A stretch of DNA of 64,000 nt from Staphylococcus borealis (GTDB lineage: Bacteria > Bacillota > Bacilli > Staphylococcales > Staphylococcaceae): NCBI RefSeq assembly GCF_001224225.1, contig NZ_CUEE01000007.1, positions 43,985 through 107,984 of the forward strand. Reading direction: 5' to 3'. A program made the translations under genes and the position numbers. Positions 1 to 13,292 of this stretch are shown here, in pieces. Position 1 is the stretch's first letter. The number at the start of each line of letters is the position of its first letter. The notes beneath the pieces were generated by a model. It did no database searches, was not told the DNA's origin, and was given only the letters and a program-made list of their open reading frames with translations.

Positions 1-1402
<1,402 letters not shown>

Positions 1403-3595
1403 TTAATCCTCCTTTTTCTCGATTGGTGCAAATTGTGCTAAGAGACGTTTAGGCCCCTCTGATTTAAATATAATGTCCAATTCAACAGAACCATTTTTCT
1501 CATTGACATTGCTTACCATGCCTTCGCCCCATGCTTTATGAGTCACTTTATCTCCGACATTCCAGTCAGAAGCTGAAACTTGTTTTTTTGATGATGTAGT
1601 GCGTTTGCTAAATCCGCGTTTAGGTTGTTTTGATGTTTTAGGCGTAATCGTTTGACGTTGTTGCTTAGCTGGCGTTTCTAATAAATCTTCAGGAATTTCA
1701 CGTAAGAATCTTGAAGGCATATTAGATTGTGAACGACCATACAACATACGAGATGTCGCATGCGTAATATATAATACTTCTTCAGCTCTAGTTATGGCTA
1801 CATAACAAATACGACGTTCTTCCTCCATTTCATGGTCATCATCACTCTTAATTGCACGAATATGAGGAAATAGTGATTCTTCCATTCCCATTAAGAATAC
1901 GACTGGGAATTCTAACCCTTTCGCTGAGTGCATTGTCATAAGTGTTACGCCATTTTCAATTTGCGCTTCATCAATATCCGCCACTAATGATAAATCTGTT
2001 AAAAAGTTAATAAGTGATTGTTCTTCTAAAGGAGTATTCTCTTCATAATCTTTTGGTACGGACATAAACTCATCGATATTCTCTAATCTACTACGTGACT
2101 CTATCGTTTGTTCACGTTCAAGCATGTCTCTATATCCTGATTTATCTAAGATTTCAACAACAATTTCACTTACTTCTAGAAATTCCTGTTCTTTGATTAA
2201 GTTTTGAATCAGTTCATAAAACTTAATACATTCTTGCGTTACCTTTTTCGAAAGACCAATAAAGTCTACTTCTGCCAAAGCATCAAACATACTAATATTA
2301 TTATCCATCGCATAGCGTTGAATTTTCTCAACAGATGAAGGGCCAATGCCGCGTTTAGGCACATTAATGACACGTTGTAAGCTGATATCGTCATTACTAT
2401 TGGCAACTATTCTTAAATAACTTAGTAAGTCTTTGATTTCTTTACGGTCATAGAACTTTTGACCACCAACCATCGTGTAAGGAAGATTAGATTTCATAAA
2501 CGTTTCCTCTAAGACACGTGATTGCGCATTTGTTCGATAAAGTATTGCCATATCACTATAATCTTTTCCAGCTTTACGGTGCTTCATAATTTCTCTAACT
2601 ACATATTCAGCTTCATCACGTTCTGTCATTGCTTCATAGTATTTGATTTTTTCGCCACCTGTATTTGCTGTCCATAACCCTTTTGGTTTTCTCTCTGAAT
2701 TATGTTTGATGACCTCATTGGCTGCAGTTAAAATCGTCTTAGTCGAACGATAATTTTGTTCTAAAAATATTGTTTTAGCATTAGGATAATCTTCTTCAAA
2801 TGATAAGATATTTTGAATATCTGCACCTCTCCAACCATAAATAGACTGATCTGAGTCACCAACTACGCAAAGATTTTTGAATTTACTAGCTAATAACTTC
2901 ACTAAAGTATATTGCGCTTTGTTCGTATCTTGGTATTCGTCTACATGAATGTATTGGAATTTGTTCTGATAGTATTCAAGTGCATCTGGAATACGTTCAA
3001 ATAGCTGAATTGTCTTCATAATCAAATCATCAAAATCAAGTGCTTCATTACGCGTCAATTGACGTTGATACCCACTATAAACCGTAGCAACCATTTGTGA
3101 ATGAAAGTCATTCGCCTCATTAATTGCATCTTCAGGTGTTTTGAGTTCATTCTTCAAATTACTAATTGCACCAATAAACATTCTTGGTTCAAAACGTTTA
3201 CTGTCGATATTTTCATTTTTAAGGACATCTTTAATGACAGATTTTTGATCGGTTGGATCAATAATTGTAAAATTACGTTCAATGCCTATTCTATCTGCAT
3301 CACGTCGCAATATTCTTACGCACATAGAGTGGAAGGTAGACATCCAAATCACTTGTGCCTCTTCACCTACTAATTGTTCAACACGTTCTTTCATTTCTTT
3401 AGCGGCTTTATTAGTAAAAGTAATCGCTAATATATTGTAAGGAGAAACGTCTTTTTCATCTAATAAATAGGCGATACGATGTGTTAACACTCTCGTTTTA
3501 CCTGAACCAGCGCCGGCCATAATTAACAATGGACCTTCTGTCGTTCTTACCGCTTCACTTTGCTCTTTATTCATATGATCAACTAATGAATTCAT
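1403..3595 (-). CDS. pcrA: ATP-dependent DNA helicase PcrA
   Basis: PcrA is a superfamily 1A 3'-5' helicase used in DNA repair, rolling-circle plasmid replication and removal of RecA or RNA polymerase from DNA. The 730-residue length is normal. The Q-motif region (MNKEQSEAV) and Walker A AGAGSGKT (residues 27-34) are at the N-terminus. Walker [20 protein letters not shown] and LEQNYRST follow, with [18 protein letters not shown] and [13 protein letters not shown] in the second RecA-like domain. The C-terminal tail ([15 protein letters not shown]...) is the RNA-polymerase-interacting Tudor-like domain. The start overlaps the pcrB stop by 4 bp (ATGA), indicating translational coupling. Confidence 0.98.
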   Translation of the reverse strand: MNSLVDHMNKEQSEAVRTTEGPLLIMAGAGSGKTRVLTHRIAYLLDEKDVSPYNILAITFTNKAAKEMKERVEQLVGEEAQVIWMSTFHSMCVRILRRDADRIGIERNFTIIDPTDQKSVIKDVLKNENIDSKRFEPRMFIGAISNLKNELKTPEDAINEANDFHSQMVATVYSGYQRQLTRNEALDFDDLIMKTIQLFERIPDALEYYQNKFQYIHVDEYQDTNKAQYTLVKLLASKFKNLCVVGDSDQSIYGWRGADIQNILSFEEDYPNAKTIFLEQNYRSTKTILTAANEVIKHNSERKPKGLWTANTGGEKIKYYEAMTERDEAEYVVREIMKHRKAGKDYSDMAILYRTNAQSRVLEETFMKSNLPYTMVGGQKFYDRKEIKDLLSYLRIVANSNDDISLQRVINVPKRGIGPSSVEKIQRYAMDNNISMFDALAEVDFIGLSKKVTQECIKFYELIQNLIKEQEFLEVSEIVVEILDKSGYRDMLEREQTIESRSRLENIDEFMSVPKDYEENTPLEEQSLINFLTDLSLVADIDEAQIENGVTLMTMHSAKGLEFPVVFLMGMEESLFPHIRAIKSDDDHEMEEERRICYVAITRAEEVLYITHATSRMLYGRSQSNMPSRFLREIPEDLLETPAKQQRQTITPKTSKQPKRGFSKRTTSSKKQVSASDWNVGDKVTHKAWGEGMVSNVNEKNGSVELDIIFKSEGPKRLLAQFAPIEKKED

Positions 3596-4287
3596 TTATT
3601 AGACTCCTTTTTTATTTTTACTGTTTTTATCGCTTTTTTAATGTCTTCATAAATAATATTACCTACTACAATAGTGTCTGCATGTTGTGACATTTCTCTA
3701 GCTTGTTCAATAGACGTAATACCACCGCCATACACCAATTGCGTATTCGTTAATAAACGTGATGCAGCTTCAACCGTCGCAACATCACCATATTTTCCAC
3801 TATATTCAATGTACATCATTGGCAATTTATACATCTCATTTACCATTTGTGCATATGCCTCTACATCTTCAATATCTAAATTCGTATTAGCCTGTGTTAG
3901 TTGTGCTACTTTACTATCTGGATTAAGTACGAGATAACCTTCTAACACGACTTCGTCAAAATTAACCATAAAACCGAATTGCTTCAAGGCTTGATGCATT
4001 ATCCCGTTATGATATGTCGTATCCTGACTATTTAGCACTGTAGGTACAAAATAAAAATCAAAGCCCGGAATAATACTTTCAATATTAGATATTTCAAGAA
4101 CTAATGGTAATGGATATCTTCTTACTCTACTCATCAAATGAATGACATTATCTTCAGTAACATTATCTGTGCCACCAATCATGATAGCATCTGTATTTGA
4201 CATACATAGTGTATCTAAATCGTTATCACTAATTTCTTTTGCAGGATCTAATTTGAACACATGTTGCCACGCTTTAATGTCATACAT
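3592..4287 (-). CDS. pcrB: Heptaprenylglyceryl phosphate synthase PcrB
   Basis: PcrB is a TIM-barrel prenyltransferase that joins sn-glycerol-1-phosphate to heptaprenyl diphosphate, giving archaeal-type ether lipid precursors in Firmicutes. The 231 residues match the family length (~230). The N-terminus ([14 protein letters not shown]), the phosphate-binding MIGGTDNVT segment, the YIEYSGKYG strand and the C-terminal YGGGITS and VVGNIIYED loops are typical. It leads the pcrB-pcrA-ligA operon. The ATG at 4285-4287 follows a GGAG-containing leader. The stop TGA overlaps the pcrA ATG. Confidence 0.95.
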   Translation of the reverse strand: MYDIKAWQHVFKLDPAKEISDNDLDTLCMSNTDAIMIGGTDNVTEDNVIHLMSRVRRYPLPLVLEISNIESIIPGFDFYFVPTVLNSQDTTYHNGIMHQALKQFGFMVNFDEVVLEGYLVLNPDSKVAQLTQANTNLDIEDVEAYAQMVNEMYKLPMMYIEYSGKYGDVATVEAASRLLTNTQLVYGGGITSIEQAREMSQHADTIVVGNIIYEDIKKAIKTVKIKKESNK

Positions 4288-4483
4288 AATCCTTTAACTC
4301 CTTTTTTTAACATACACCAAATTATATCATTTTTAGGGTGCCAATTCTAAATAGAATCATTGGAATTTATACAGGTTATAAGGAAAACAAATTATAATTA
4401 TTTGCAGATATACTTGTGAAAAAAATTAATTTTAAACCTATATTTATAAACAGTTATCCCTTCGCATTGAACGTACAGATAAA

Positions 4484-4530
4484 ATGCTCCCTCCAAAACA
4501 TTCAAATGAATGACCATTTCGAAGGGAGCA
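4484..4530 (-). terminator. Terminator downstream of yerC
   Basis: A long stem-loop has outer arms GCTCCCT/AGGGAGC and an inner stem CATTCA/TGAATG, and is followed on the minus strand by ATTTT. It lies 38 bp beyond the yerC stop and separates yerC from the pcrB operon. Confidence 0.75.
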
Positions 4531-4567
4531 ATTCACGTTATAACTTAGCGTTTAACGTTATAATATA

Positions 4568-4870
4568 TTATTTTTTCGTTTCTATATTTAGTCGTTCCAA
4601 AATCATCGTATACGCATCATTACCCCATTGTAATGAACGCTTCACTCTGGAAATTGTTGCTGTTGAGGCACCAGATTCCTTTTCGATAGTAGCATAGGTA
4701 TAGCCCTGTTTAATCATCTTAGCAACTTGTAGTCTTTGAGATAACGATTGAAGTTCATTAACAGTGCATAAATCATCAAAGAATTGATAACATTCTTCTC
4801 TATTTTCAAGTGTAAGAATTGCATCAAAAAGTTCATCTAACGCTTGACCTCGTAATTTCTCTATTTGCAT
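4568..4870 (-). CDS. yerC: YerC/YecD family TrpR-like DNA-binding protein
   Basis: This 100-residue protein belongs to the YerC/YecD branch of the TrpR-like helix-turn-helix superfamily. The helix-turn-helix is visible as SQRLQVAKMIKQG followed by YATIEKESGASTATISRVKRSL near residues 45-80. No tryptophan-binding role is established for this branch, and the regulatory target is not evident from the neighbours (purB upstream, pcrB downstream). The ATG at 4868-4870 is preferred over an in-frame TTG three codons earlier, because the AGGGG ribosome site is too close to the TTG. Confidence 0.85.
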   Translation of the reverse strand: MQIEKLRGQALDELFDAILTLENREECYQFFDDLCTVNELQSLSQRLQVAKMIKQGYTYATIEKESGASTATISRVKRSLQWGNDAYTMILERLNIETKK

Positions 4871-4963
4871 CTCAAACAACCCCTATAATCCGTTTTCAAT
4901 ATACTCTCATTTTAACGCATTAAATAGTTAAAGTGTAGTATTTTAAATGAAAACAGTCACTTA

Positions 4964-6274
<1,311 letters not shown>

Positions 6275-6467
6275 CTATGTATAAAATTTATAATTCAAAA
6301 CTGTACATTAAACGTAAATTATCTAAAATAGTTCGTCTTTAAGACTTCAATTTTAGTTTAACAGATTATATATCAAATGTATAAATCTTTTTTTACAAAC
6401 TTAGTATAATAGATTTCTTTTAAATAATACACTCTTCTATTAACAATAGAATTATAAAAAGAGTGAA

Positions 6468-6508
6468 AAGAGTGAAAAGAAGTTTTGAACACCCTTCTTT
6501 TCACTCTT
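6468..6508 (-). terminator. Terminator of the yebE-yebG-like unit
   Basis: A 15-bp inverted repeat (AAGAGTGAAAAGAAG with its complement) has an 11-nt loop and is followed on the minus strand by CACTCTTTTTAT. It begins 31 bp beyond the stop of the NETI gene. The 6260-6538 gap otherwise holds only the purB promoter region. Confidence 0.75.
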
Positions 6509-6538
6509 ATTCAAGCTATATTTCATTAATTTTTAATA

Positions 6539-6712
6539 TTAAAGCTTCTTACCAACAAATTGAATATCTTGTCTTAGAACAACGATATTACCCTCTTCAT
6601 CTTCAGTATATATCGGTTTTTCAATTCGTTTAACTGGCATATACCCTTCTTCACGCATACGTGATAGACATTCTGAGATGGTTTCATTGTCATTTACTTT
6701 GAATTTCATCAT
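6539..6712 (-). CDS. NETI-motif small protein (YebG-like)
   Basis: This 57-residue protein begins [19 protein letters not shown] and shows the NETI motif that names a small family of Bacillales proteins (B. subtilis YebG). Its function is unknown. The gene overlaps the end of the upstream UPF0316 gene by 23 bp in another frame. B. subtilis yebE-yebG have the same pairing, which supports reality and operon membership. Either of two consecutive ATG codons (6712 or 6709) could be the start. A longer upstream frame is open only because it shadows the UPF0316 gene. The ribosome site is weak, consistent with translational coupling. Confidence 0.75.
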   Translation of the reverse strand: MMKFKVNDNETISECLSRMREEGYMPVKRIEKPIYTEDEEGNIVVLRQDIQFVGKKL

Positions 6713-7295
6713 GTTCCACAACACTTTCAATTTCTTCAACTTCATATGCTTTAACTTTTCGAGTACGAACACCTTTCGTCCAGAAGCCACCATGAATCGC
6801 TCTTGGTTCATACGCTATGATGAATGCTTTCGCATCTAAATTGCGCACTGTTTCCATTAATTTACGTTCATAACGTCTTGGCGTTAATATTTGCATTACC
6901 ATTCGACTACCATCACGACCGTGTGCTGCGTAGTGTGTAACACCATAACCTAAATTTCTCAATTCATTTGGTAAATCAATCTCATACTCCGATGATGTCA
7001 CGTTTACTACTGTATAACCCAAAGCGAGTTTTTCTTCAATTTTCATACCAACTAAAATCCCTATAGAGAAACCAAACGCATAAGCAAAAATATTTTGAAT
7101 TTGGTCTAAACTAGACATAACCATACCAAGACCAACTACATATACTAATACTTCAAGGAAGCTGACTGCCGCCGCCATATAACGATACCCTTTTAACGTT
7201 AATATCGTACGCATAGTTAAAAATGTGACGTAGAAAACGTTGATAACGAATATCGCTAATACCATTGACCATGGATTTGAAGTTATCACTGACAT
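6690..7295 (-). CDS. UPF0316 / DUF2179 membrane protein (YebE-like)
   Basis: This 201-residue protein starts with about three hydrophobic membrane segments (residues ~8-28, 38-58 and 62-82) and continues into a soluble DUF2179 domain ([22 protein letters not shown] onward). That domain contains the [21 protein letters not shown] stretch typical of UPF0316. The function is uncharacterised; a sensor or ion-binding role is only speculation. Its downstream partner is the NETI protein, and the pair is conserved from Bacillus. Confidence 0.85.
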   Translation of the reverse strand: MSVITSNPWSMVLAIFVINVFYVTFLTMRTILTLKGYRYMAAAVSFLEVLVYVVGLGMVMSSLDQIQNIFAYAFGFSIGILVGMKIEEKLALGYTVVNVTSSEYEIDLPNELRNLGYGVTHYAAHGRDGSRMVMQILTPRRYERKLMETVRNLDAKAFIIAYEPRAIHGGFWTKGVRTRKVKAYEVEEIESVVEHDEIQSK

Positions 7296-7378
7296 ATTAA
7301 TCCCCTTTTCTTACATGGATATCTAAAATCGAAATAATTTTATCAGTGAATGTTTATTTTGTCACTAGAAAATGTTTT

Positions 7379-8200
7379 TTAATTTTTAGGCCAAGTGTAA
7401 CGTGTATATGCTAATTCACGTTTATGGGCATTTTTGATATAATGATTTTCAATCGTATCACGTGCTTCGCTTGACACGTGCTTGCCTTCTAAATAATCAT
7501 CTATTTCATCATACGTAACACCCAATGCTTCTTCATCAGGTAGTTGAGGTTTATCATCCTCTAAATCTGCTGTAGGGATTTTTTCGTATAAATGTTTTGG
7601 TGCATCTAAATATTTCAATAATTGTCTTCCCTGTCTTTTATTCAGACCGAAGATTGGTGCAATATCGGCAGCACCATCACCATACTTCGTATAGAATCCG
7701 GTAATATTTTCAGCTGAATGATCAGTTCCTATGACGATGCCACTTCGATTCGATGCAATTGAAAATTGAACTTTCATACGTTCACGGGCTTTTTCATTAC
7801 CACGTTGAAAATCTGTTAATGTAATGCCGGCTTCGCTTAACGATTGCACACTTTGATCAACAGCTGGTTTAATGTTAACGGTTATGATTTCATCAGGATG
7901 AATAAAATCTAGCGCGTCTTCGACCTCTTCAGCATCTTTTTGAACACCATAAGGTAATTTCACAGCGATAAATTCACACGCTCGCCCTTCTTTACGTAAT
8001 TCCTCAACCGCTATCTGTGCCAATTTACCAGTCAACGTTGAATCTTGACCACCGGAAATGCCTAATACTAAAGATTTAATAAATGAATGTGATTGTACAT
8101 AATTTTTTATGAATTGTATAATGTCACGCGTCTCTTGTTCACTATCAATCGTTGGTTTCACTTTCATTTCTTTGACTACGATATCTTGTAAATTAGTCAT
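7379..8200 (-). CDS. nadE: NH3-dependent NAD+ synthetase NadE
   Basis: NadE amidates nicotinic acid adenine dinucleotide to NAD+ using ATP and ammonia. The 273-residue length is that of the ammonia-dependent short form without a glutaminase domain. The PP-loop SGGQDS follows VLGISGG near residue 47. [26 protein letters not shown] and the [17 protein letters not shown] loop are family signatures. The start overlaps the pncB stop by 8 bp, so the two NAD-salvage genes are cotranscribed and translationally coupled. Confidence 0.97.
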   Translation of the reverse strand: MTNLQDIVVKEMKVKPTIDSEQETRDIIQFIKNYVQSHSFIKSLVLGISGGQDSTLTGKLAQIAVEELRKEGRACEFIAVKLPYGVQKDAEEVEDALDFIHPDEIITVNIKPAVDQSVQSLSEAGITLTDFQRGNEKARERMKVQFSIASNRSGIVIGTDHSAENITGFYTKYGDGAADIAPIFGLNKRQGRQLLKYLDAPKHLYEKIPTADLEDDKPQLPDEEALGVTYDEIDDYLEGKHVSSEARDTIENHYIKNAHKRELAYTRYTWPKN

Positions 8201-9665
8201 TGTCCTCCTCCATTTCTTTCACGTGTTCTGCAACTTCGAATATACGTTTATGCTTGTTATCCCAACAAGCAGTACTTAAATCAACCGGATATTCTTGAGG
8301 ATTTAAATAGCGTTTATTTTCATCCCACAATTTAGATAGCGCATGCTTAGAATAGTCTTGTGCTTCTTTTTCACTCGGTAATTGATAAACCAATTTACCA
8401 TTTTCAAAAATTGAGTGATGTAAATCGATCGCCTCAAAGTGTTTAATATGTTTCATTTTGTATGTGTGAACTGGATGGAACATTTTTAAAGGCTTCTCTG
8501 TATTAGGATTTTCATGTTCTAGCGTAATATAGTCGCCTTCAGCTTTACCTGTTTTTGTATTAATGATGCGATAAACCTTTTTCTTACCTGGTGTAGTTAC
8601 TTTCTCAGCATTGTTAGAAAGTTTGATTCGATCAATATATTGACCGTTATCATCTTCAACTGCTACAAGCTTATACACTGCACCTAAAGCGGGTTGATCA
8701 TAACCGGTAATCAATTTAGTGCCTACACCCCATGAATCAACTTTAGCACCTTGAGATTTTAAACTCATAATTGTTTGTTCATCTAAGTCATTAGATGCAA
8801 TAATTTTAGCATCTTTGAATCCCGCTTCATCTAACATTCTACGCGCTTCTTTAGATAAATAAGCAATATCACCAGAATCTAAACGTATCCCAATGAAATT
8901 GATTTTATCCCCTAATTCCTTAGCTACTTTAATTGCGGTAGGCACACCAGATTTCAGTGTATGGAACGTATCTACTAAGAATACGCAGTTTTTATGACGT
9001 TCTGCATAGATTTTAAACGCCTTATACTCATCACCATATGTCTGAACGAGTGCATGTGCATGCGTACCAGAAACAGGTATACCAAATAATTTACCTGATC
9101 GCACATTACTCGTAGAATCAAAACCGCCAATATAGGCAGCACGTGCCCCCCATAGTGCTGCATCCATTTCTTGTGCACGTCGTGTTCCGAATTCCATTAA
9201 AGTATCATCAGGTGCAACTTGACGGATTCGACTTGCTTTAGTTGAAATTAACGTATGGAAGTTAATTATGTTTAATAATACTGTTTCTATAAGTTGTGCT
9301 TGAATTAATGGTGCTTCTACTCGAAGTAATGGCTCATTACCGAAGCACAATTCACCTTCTTGCATTGAACGTATATTACCAGTGAACTTTAAGTTCTTTA
9401 GATAGTTCAAGAAATCATTTTTATAACCAATCGACTGTAAATACGCAATATCAGAATCACTAAAATGAAAATGTTCTATAAATTGAATTACTCTTTTTAA
9501 TCCATTAAATACTGCATAGCCACTCTCAAAAGGCATATTTCTAAAATACAAGTCAAATACTGCATTTCGTTCGTGAATACCATCATTCCAATAGCTTTCT
9601 GCCATATTAATTTGATACAAGTCATTATGTAACATTAAACTGTCATCTTCGTATCGATACACCAT
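8193..9665 (-). CDS. pncB: Nicotinate phosphoribosyltransferase PncB
   Basis: PncB makes nicotinate mononucleotide from nicotinate and PRPP with ATP hydrolysis, the Preiss-Handler entry step. The 490 residues start [22 protein letters not shown]. Signatures include [37 protein letters not shown] with the conserved active-site histidine, [10 protein letters not shown] and [10 protein letters not shown]. An in-frame start 12 codons upstream is disfavoured, because AGGAGAG sits just before the ATG at 9665 and orthologues begin there. It pairs with nadE downstream. Nicotinamidase (13293-13853) supplies its substrate. Confidence 0.95.
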   Translation of the reverse strand: MVYRYEDDSLMLHNDLYQINMAESYWNDGIHERNAVFDLYFRNMPFESGYAVFNGLKRVIQFIEHFHFSDSDIAYLQSIGYKNDFLNYLKNLKFTGNIRSMQEGELCFGNEPLLRVEAPLIQAQLIETVLLNIINFHTLISTKASRIRQVAPDDTLMEFGTRRAQEMDAALWGARAAYIGGFDSTSNVRSGKLFGIPVSGTHAHALVQTYGDEYKAFKIYAERHKNCVFLVDTFHTLKSGVPTAIKVAKELGDKINFIGIRLDSGDIAYLSKEARRMLDEAGFKDAKIIASNDLDEQTIMSLKSQGAKVDSWGVGTKLITGYDQPALGAVYKLVAVEDDNGQYIDRIKLSNNAEKVTTPGKKKVYRIINTKTGKAEGDYITLEHENPNTEKPLKMFHPVHTYKMKHIKHFEAIDLHHSIFENGKLVYQLPSEKEAQDYSKHALSKLWDENKRYLNPQEYPVDLSTACWDNKHKRIFEVAEHVKEMEEDND

Positions 9666-9840
9666 AATCTCTCCTAACGATGTTTTAGTACATTTTATCA
9701 TAATTCATTAGAAGTGCGTATTCACATCTTATTGATACTTTTAAAATAAAAAATATATCAATTAGACAAATTCGTGACAATATATGTAATTGAATGAGTT
9801 AATTGATTGTCTAGATTATAATATGAACCGAGGTGGTCTT

Positions 9841-10908
9841 ATGTTATTAGAAGAAGCGAGACGTTTTATCGAAACGATGTATCACGAACTTAATTACAAT
9901 GCATCGCAACGGGATAATAGATTAAAAGAAATAGAAGAAGAGATCCAACATACAGGCACATATACACATACGTTTGACGAATTAGCGTATGGTGCAAAAC
10001 TTGCTTGGCGTAATTCTAATCGTTGTATTGGGCGCTTATTCTGGGATTCTCTCCATGTAGAAGATGCAAGAAATGTTGACAATGAGCATGATTTTATTAA
10101 TGCTATCAACCATCATCTAAAATATGCAACGAATGATGGTAAAATCAAACCTTATATAACGATTTTTTCACCTGATCAAGCACCACGTATATTTAATAAT
10201 CAACTTATTAGGTATGCAGGCTATGAACATTGTGGTGATCCATCTGAACGAGAAGTAACACAATTGGCCGAACATTTAGGATGGAAAGGTGCAGGCACAG
10301 ACTTTGATGTACTACCACTCATATACCAGTTACCTAATGATTCAATTAAACTATATGAGTTACCCCATGAATTAGTAAAAGAAGTTAATATAGAACATGA
10401 TCAGTACCCAAAATTGAAACAACTAAATTTAAAATGGTACGGTGTTCCTATTATTTCGAATATGGATTTAAAAATTGGTGGTATCACGTATCCAACTGCT
10501 CCATTTAATGGGTGGTATATGGTAACTGAAATTGCAGTGCGCAATTTCACAGACCGTTACCGCTATAATTTACTTGAAAGTGTTGCAGAAGCGTTTGAAT
10601 TTGGTACACTTAAGAATAATTCTTTTAATAAAGATCGAACGCTAGTTGAATTAAATTATGCAGTGTATCATTCATTCAAATCTCAAGGTGTCTCAATTGT
10701 AGATCATCTAACTGCATCTAAACAATTTCAATTATTTGAAGAAAAAGAACACGCACATCATCGTGATGTTACAGGAAAATGGTCATGGTTAGCACCACCA
10801 CTTTCACCAACCCTAACTTCAAACTATCATCATGGTTATAATAATGAAATCAAGGATCCTAATTTTCACTATAAGACATCACAGTCAATGAAGTGTCCGT
10901 TCCACTAG
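9841..10908 (+). CDS. nos: Bacterial nitric oxide synthase oxygenase
   Basis: This heme- and tetrahydrofolate/pterin-dependent oxygenase converts L-arginine to citrulline and NO, and borrows electrons from cellular flavodoxins because no reductase domain is present. The 355 residues are close to the 358 of S. aureus NOS. The proximal heme-thiolate cysteine lies in [24 protein letters not shown] carries the substrate-binding region (the arginine-binding glutamate) and [23 protein letters not shown] is the C-terminal pterin/dimer region. The ATG at 9841 is chosen because GAGGTGG lies 6-12 nt upstream; a longer frame begins at 9790. pheA follows after 29 bp, a pairing conserved in staphylococci. 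Confidence 0.95.
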   Translation: MLLEEARRFIETMYHELNYNASQRDNRLKEIEEEIQHTGTYTHTFDELAYGAKLAWRNSNRCIGRLFWDSLHVEDARNVDNEHDFINAINHHLKYATNDGKIKPYITIFSPDQAPRIFNNQLIRYAGYEHCGDPSEREVTQLAEHLGWKGAGTDFDVLPLIYQLPNDSIKLYELPHELVKEVNIEHDQYPKLKQLNLKWYGVPIISNMDLKIGGITYPTAPFNGWYMVTEIAVRNFTDRYRYNLLESVAEAFEFGTLKNNSFNKDRTLVELNYAVYHSFKSQGVSIVDHLTASKQFQLFEEKEHAHHRDVTGKWSWLAPPLSPTLTSNYHHGYNNEIKDPNFHYKTSQSMKCPFH

Positions 10909-10937
10909 TGTTCAATTATTCGAGGTGATGAACAAAG

Positions 10938-11738
10938 ATGCGTTTATATTATTTAGGCCCTAAAGAGACTTTTTCATACTTAGCAGCTAAAACTTATTTA
11001 TCAGAGGAAGAGGTTACATATTCTCCTAAATCCAATCTCTATGAGGTAATTAAAGCAGTTAACAGTCATAGCAATGCTGTGGGTATCGTCCCTATTGAAA
11101 ATTCAATTGAAGGAACAATTAATATTGTTGCAGACGCGCTTGCGCAAGAAGACATTTATGCTCATGGTGAAATTCATTTAGATATAAATTTTGGCCTATA
11201 CGCGCTTAAAGGCACTTCACTGGAGGACATTGAAAAGGTATATTCTATCGCACCTGCGATTAGTCAGACGAGCCAATATATACACCGACATCATTTCTTA
11301 TATGATTATGTCGACAGTACAATACAAAGTTTGGAGAAAATCGATACACATGTTGCTGCTATTGCGCCACTAGGTAGTGGCGAAGCGTATGGTTTCGAAC
11401 CAATTGATGCACACATTCAAGACTATCCGCATAATGTTACGCGTTTTTTAGTTGTTAAAAGTGATGAACACTATAGTGAAACAGCTACTAGCACGTTGTT
11501 ATTAATCACACCGAAACATGACAAAGCTGGCCTGTTAGCTAGTATACTCAATACTTTTGCATTATTTGATATTAATTTGTCATGGATAGAATCTAGACCG
11601 CTTAAGACACAACTAGGAATGTATCGTTTCTTTGTTCAAACCGATATAGGTAAAAGTGAAGAACTTGATAAAGTTATTTCAATTTTAGAAACATTGGACT
11701 TCAGCGTTAAAATTATAGGCGCATTCAATCGCCAATAG
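10938..11738 (+). CDS. pheA: Prephenate dehydratase PheA
   Basis: PheA converts prephenate to phenylpyruvate for phenylalanine synthesis. The protein (266 residues) has no chorismate mutase domain. The N-terminal catalytic part has GIVPIENSIEGTINIVADAL and the DYPHNVTRFLVV motif with the catalytic TRF triplet. The C-terminal ACT domain shows SWIESRPLKTQLGMYRFFV, the ESRP phenylalanine-sensing motif, so end-product inhibition is expected. The gene follows nos closely and probably shares its transcript. A STAR-like element follows its stop. Confidence 0.95.
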   Translation: MRLYYLGPKETFSYLAAKTYLSEEEVTYSPKSNLYEVIKAVNSHSNAVGIVPIENSIEGTINIVADALAQEDIYAHGEIHLDINFGLYALKGTSLEDIEKVYSIAPAISQTSQYIHRHHFLYDYVDSTIQSLEKIDTHVAAIAPLGSGEAYGFEPIDAHIQDYPHNVTRFLVVKSDEHYSETATSTLLLITPKHDKAGLLASILNTFALFDINLSWIESRPLKTQLGMYRFFVQTDIGKSEELDKVISILETLDFSVKIIGAFNRQ

Positions 11739-11747
11739 AAATTAGGC

Positions 11748-12014
11748 GTGAGCCTGGGACATAAATAATATGATGATGCTATTTTGCAAATTCGCAGTAG
11801 CTGACTGAACTGAAAATGCGCTTAAATCAAGCTTTTTTCAGTTCTAGTCATCCTTGCGGGGGTCGGGGCCCCAACAAAGAGAATTTCACTAAGAAATTCT
11901 ACAAGCAAAGCAAGCTGGGAGTCGGGGCCCCAACACAAAAAATCACGAAAGTGATTTTACAAGCTAAGCAAGTTGGGGTTACGACGAATTTAAAAGAATT
12001 CTGTCCCACTCCCA
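11748..12014 (+). repeat. STAR-like intergenic element, copy 1 (two core units)
   Basis: This element fills the gap between pheA and the beta-helix gene. Its parts, left to right, are the boundary CCTGGGACATAAATAATA, then GCTATTTTGC...GCAGTAGC, then the arm pair around TGACTGAACTG...CAGTTCTAGTCA. Two tandem units follow, each with GGGGCCCCAACA, a small hairpin and ACAAGCAAAGCAAGCTGGGA or a variant. The last part is a terminal hairpin CGAATTTAAAAGAATTCTG ending GTCCCACTCCC. The unit hairpins are GAATTTC-ACTAA-GAAATTC and AATCAC-GAAA-GTGATT. The GGGGCCCC cores match the published description of the S. aureus STAR repeat. No convincing gene lies inside it. Confidence 0.85.
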
Positions 12015-12037
12015 TTTTGTCCTACTTGCAAACTGTT

Positions 12038-13120
12038 TTATTCTATATTTATTTTCCTAATTGTGATGTCCTCATCCTGATTTAAAGTCAGGTCAGCTAT
12101 ATCCTCTAAATGTATCGTTTGTGATGCATCATCAAACGTATTCCCTGCAATAAATACTTGCTGATGTTTTACATCATTATAACTTCTAATATGAATGGCA
12201 TCTTTTTTCATTTTTCCACTAAAATGATTACTAATTACACTGAAGTTTTCACCTGCTTGAGATGGCATAACTAAGCCTGTGTTAGGGTCAGCAGCATTCT
12301 TTCCATCTTTCACACCTAAAAATCGAATACCACCTTTACAATTTTTGAATTCATTGCGTGATATAATCATGTTTTTAGCTTTAAGAGGTGTTAATGCATA
12401 ATCTTCCATTCCATCAAAACAATTATCTTTAATATGCACATTGTCATAGAATTTATTATATCTACTTGTGTGCGAGCCAATCGCTCTATTCCATGGGCGC
12501 ATGTGTTGGTCTTCAGAATCACCGAAATAACAATTCTCGATAACAACGTTTTTAGTAATGGTTCCATCTGTCGTGCCAAATTTAGGGAATGCACCTGGGA
12601 CTTGTATATCCAATTGAATCGCTTCTGAAAATGAGCGGTCGCCATCAAAATCATTAAATCCCTTAAAATGACAGTTCTTGATATATAAGCCATTAATACC
12701 ACAGGCATCTAAAGCATGTCCACCTACGACATTTAATACCGTAACACCAATCAGTTGAATGTCTTCCGCATGTCCAATTGACATTGCAGTATTATTATAC
12801 GGAAATTGACCACCATTCATATCAAATGTTCCACCTTTAATATAAATCTGACCATTTCCTTGATATCCTTTATAAAAGCCAAAGCGATGTCCGTTTTTTA
12901 AAAGGGCATCCTTACCACATCTTAGCAATGTGGTATCATCTTCAAGTAATAGTGTCGTTGCGCCGTAAATAATGAGTGCTTTCGAAATATGATACGTACC
13001 ACTCGGTATAAACACAGTGTGTTCACCATATCTTGCTTTATTCAATGCGCGCTGTATTGCTTTCGTGTCTTTGCGTTTATTATGTCCTTTTAGTCCATAA
13101 TCTTGAGCATTAATTAACAT
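12038..13120 (-). CDS. Right-handed parallel beta-helix protein (pectin-lyase-like fold)
   Basis: The 360-residue protein opens with a [24 protein letters not shown] segment, typical of the N-terminal cap of GH28/pectate-lyase-3 type proteins. It continues with repeated rungs such as [51 protein letters not shown] and [13 protein letters not shown]. There is no signal peptide, so a cytosolic location is predicted unless it is released by lysis or a phage-like route. The substrate is unknown; a polysaccharide lyase or hydrolase is the family-level inference. It is on the opposite strand to its neighbours and directly abuts a STAR-like element. Confidence 0.75.
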   Translation of the reverse strand: MLINAQDYGLKGHNKRKDTKAIQRALNKARYGEHTVFIPSGTYHISKALIIYGATTLLLEDDTTLLRCGKDALLKNGHRFGFYKGYQGNGQIYIKGGTFDMNGGQFPYNNTAMSIGHAEDIQLIGVTVLNVVGGHALDACGINGLYIKNCHFKGFNDFDGDRSFSEAIQLDIQVPGAFPKFGTTDGTITKNVVIENCYFGDSEDQHMRPWNRAIGSHTSRYNKFYDNVHIKDNCFDGMEDYALTPLKAKNMIISRNEFKNCKGGIRFLGVKDGKNAADPNTGLVMPSQAGENFSVISNHFSGKMKKDAIHIRSYNDVKHQQVFIAGNTFDDASQTIHLEDIADLTLNQDEDITIRKINIE

Positions 13121-13292
13121 ATCGTATCCCCTATCTCAACTTTCCAATCTTTAAATCTATAGGCTATGTACCATTTTAGAATGGGATTAGCTATAATATA
13201 TGTAATGATTAATGAGGTAATCATTTAATCGTTTCTATATAATTATACAATTTTTAAATACCTCAAACATTTATTCGAGAGGATGATAGCTC

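Noticed and set aside
4416..4697. 93-codon plus-strand frame near yerC
   Set aside because: It crosses the yerC terminator hairpin and overlaps yerC on the opposite strand; no signals support it.
6300..6400. Possible PurR box upstream of purB
   Set aside because: One GTTCG-like half-site is visible, but the required tandem arrangement was not found.
6713..6811. N-terminal extension of the NETI protein frame
   Set aside because: The extension lies wholly inside the UPF0316 gene. The NETI motif starts right after the ATG pair at 6707-6712, as in the family.
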